Assembly (NCBI RefSeq): GCF_017562075.2
Contig: NC_054082.1
Location: forward strand, 31,527,148-31,591,147
DNA: 64,000 nt
Source: Anopheles merus
Taxonomy: Eukaryota; Arthropoda; Insecta; Diptera; Culicidae
Direction: 5' to 3'
Shown here: in pieces, positions 63,945-64,000 of the stretch
Position numbering within the stretch: position 1 is the stretch's first letter
Layout: the number at the start of each line of letters is the position of its first letter
Notes under the pieces: model-generated
What the model was told of the DNA's origin: nothing
Seen by the model: only the letters and a program-made list of their open reading frames with translations
Database searches by the model: none
Program-made: the position numbers and the translations under genes

Positions 63945-63974
63945 TGTCCTTCTACTCGAGAGTGTAGAAGGACA
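63945..63974. other. Perfect 11-bp inverted repeat at the right edge
   Basis: TGTCCTTCTAC is followed by an 8-base loop and the exact complement GTAGAAGGACA. It lies 26 bases from the window edge, so it could be part of a larger element that is cut off. Confidence 0.9.
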
Positions 63975-64000
63975 AGATCTAGCTACCACAGCGCTACCGA

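Larger units (their letters stand above)
58961..64000. promoter_or_regulatory. Upstream region of the Mnt SID exon; 5' UTR and promoter expected here
   Basis: Five kilobases upstream of the SID start codon to the window edge. No exon is recognisable. It is rich in CT/GA runs, the longest being a 48-base CT run at 61389-61436. CA runs include 63271-63314. Long GA tracts are typical of GAGA-factor promoters in flies, but no transcription start can be placed. Confidence 0.4.

Overview
The window is ordinary eukaryotic nuclear DNA from an insect, most likely an Anopheles mosquito. I infer this from split genes with short GT-AG introns, many CA/GT and CT/GA microsatellites, tRNA-derived SINE remnants, and protein sequences that read as close relatives of Drosophila genes. 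One receptor subunit supports the mosquito reading. The protein resembles Drosophila nAChR beta2 but keeps the vicinal-cysteine (YxCC) alpha signature, which is the known situation for the mosquito alpha8 subunit. I found no bacterial, phage, CRISPR or operon structure.

Layout from left to right. Minus strand: seven exons (84-9005) of a nicotinic acetylcholine receptor alpha8-like subunit, with the 3' end (TM4) beyond the left edge. Its introns hold a hAT-type MITE, SINE remnants and a degenerate 29-bp tandem repeat. Minus strand: importin-11, 11 exons, 10381-15242. Plus strand: cytoplasmic asparaginyl-tRNA synthetase (16139-18099), divergent from importin-11. Plus strand: thiamine pyrophosphokinase (18700-19962), convergent with the next gene. 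Minus strand: Bloom-syndrome-type RecQ helicase (20445-25121), divergent from pelle. Plus strand: the death-domain kinase pelle (25718-27462), the IRAK-like kinase of the Toll pathway.

The right half is one very long minus-strand gene, the Max-binding bHLH-zipper repressor Mnt. The Sin3-interaction exon is at 58207-58960 and the next constitutive exon at 35259-36099, so a 22-kb intron separates them. The stop codon is at 32136. An A-rich sense-strand stretch of about 4.4 kb, probably 3' UTR, ends close to the pelle poly(A) signal. A 2.1-kb open exon sits inside the 22-kb intron on the same strand (46760-48884). It starts with its own ATG, ends at a donor in the same phase as the SID exon, and could be an alternative first exon giving an Mnt form without the Sin3-interaction domain. 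This is the most interesting candidate in the window.

The genes are housekeeping functions (nuclear import, translation, cofactor synthesis, DNA repair) next to neuronal, immune and growth-control genes. I see no shared pathway, only close packing with shared divergent promoters and convergent 3' ends. All exon borders were deduced by eye from GT/AG sites, codon phase and remembered family sequences; the phases add up in every model, but an individual border could be off by a base or two.
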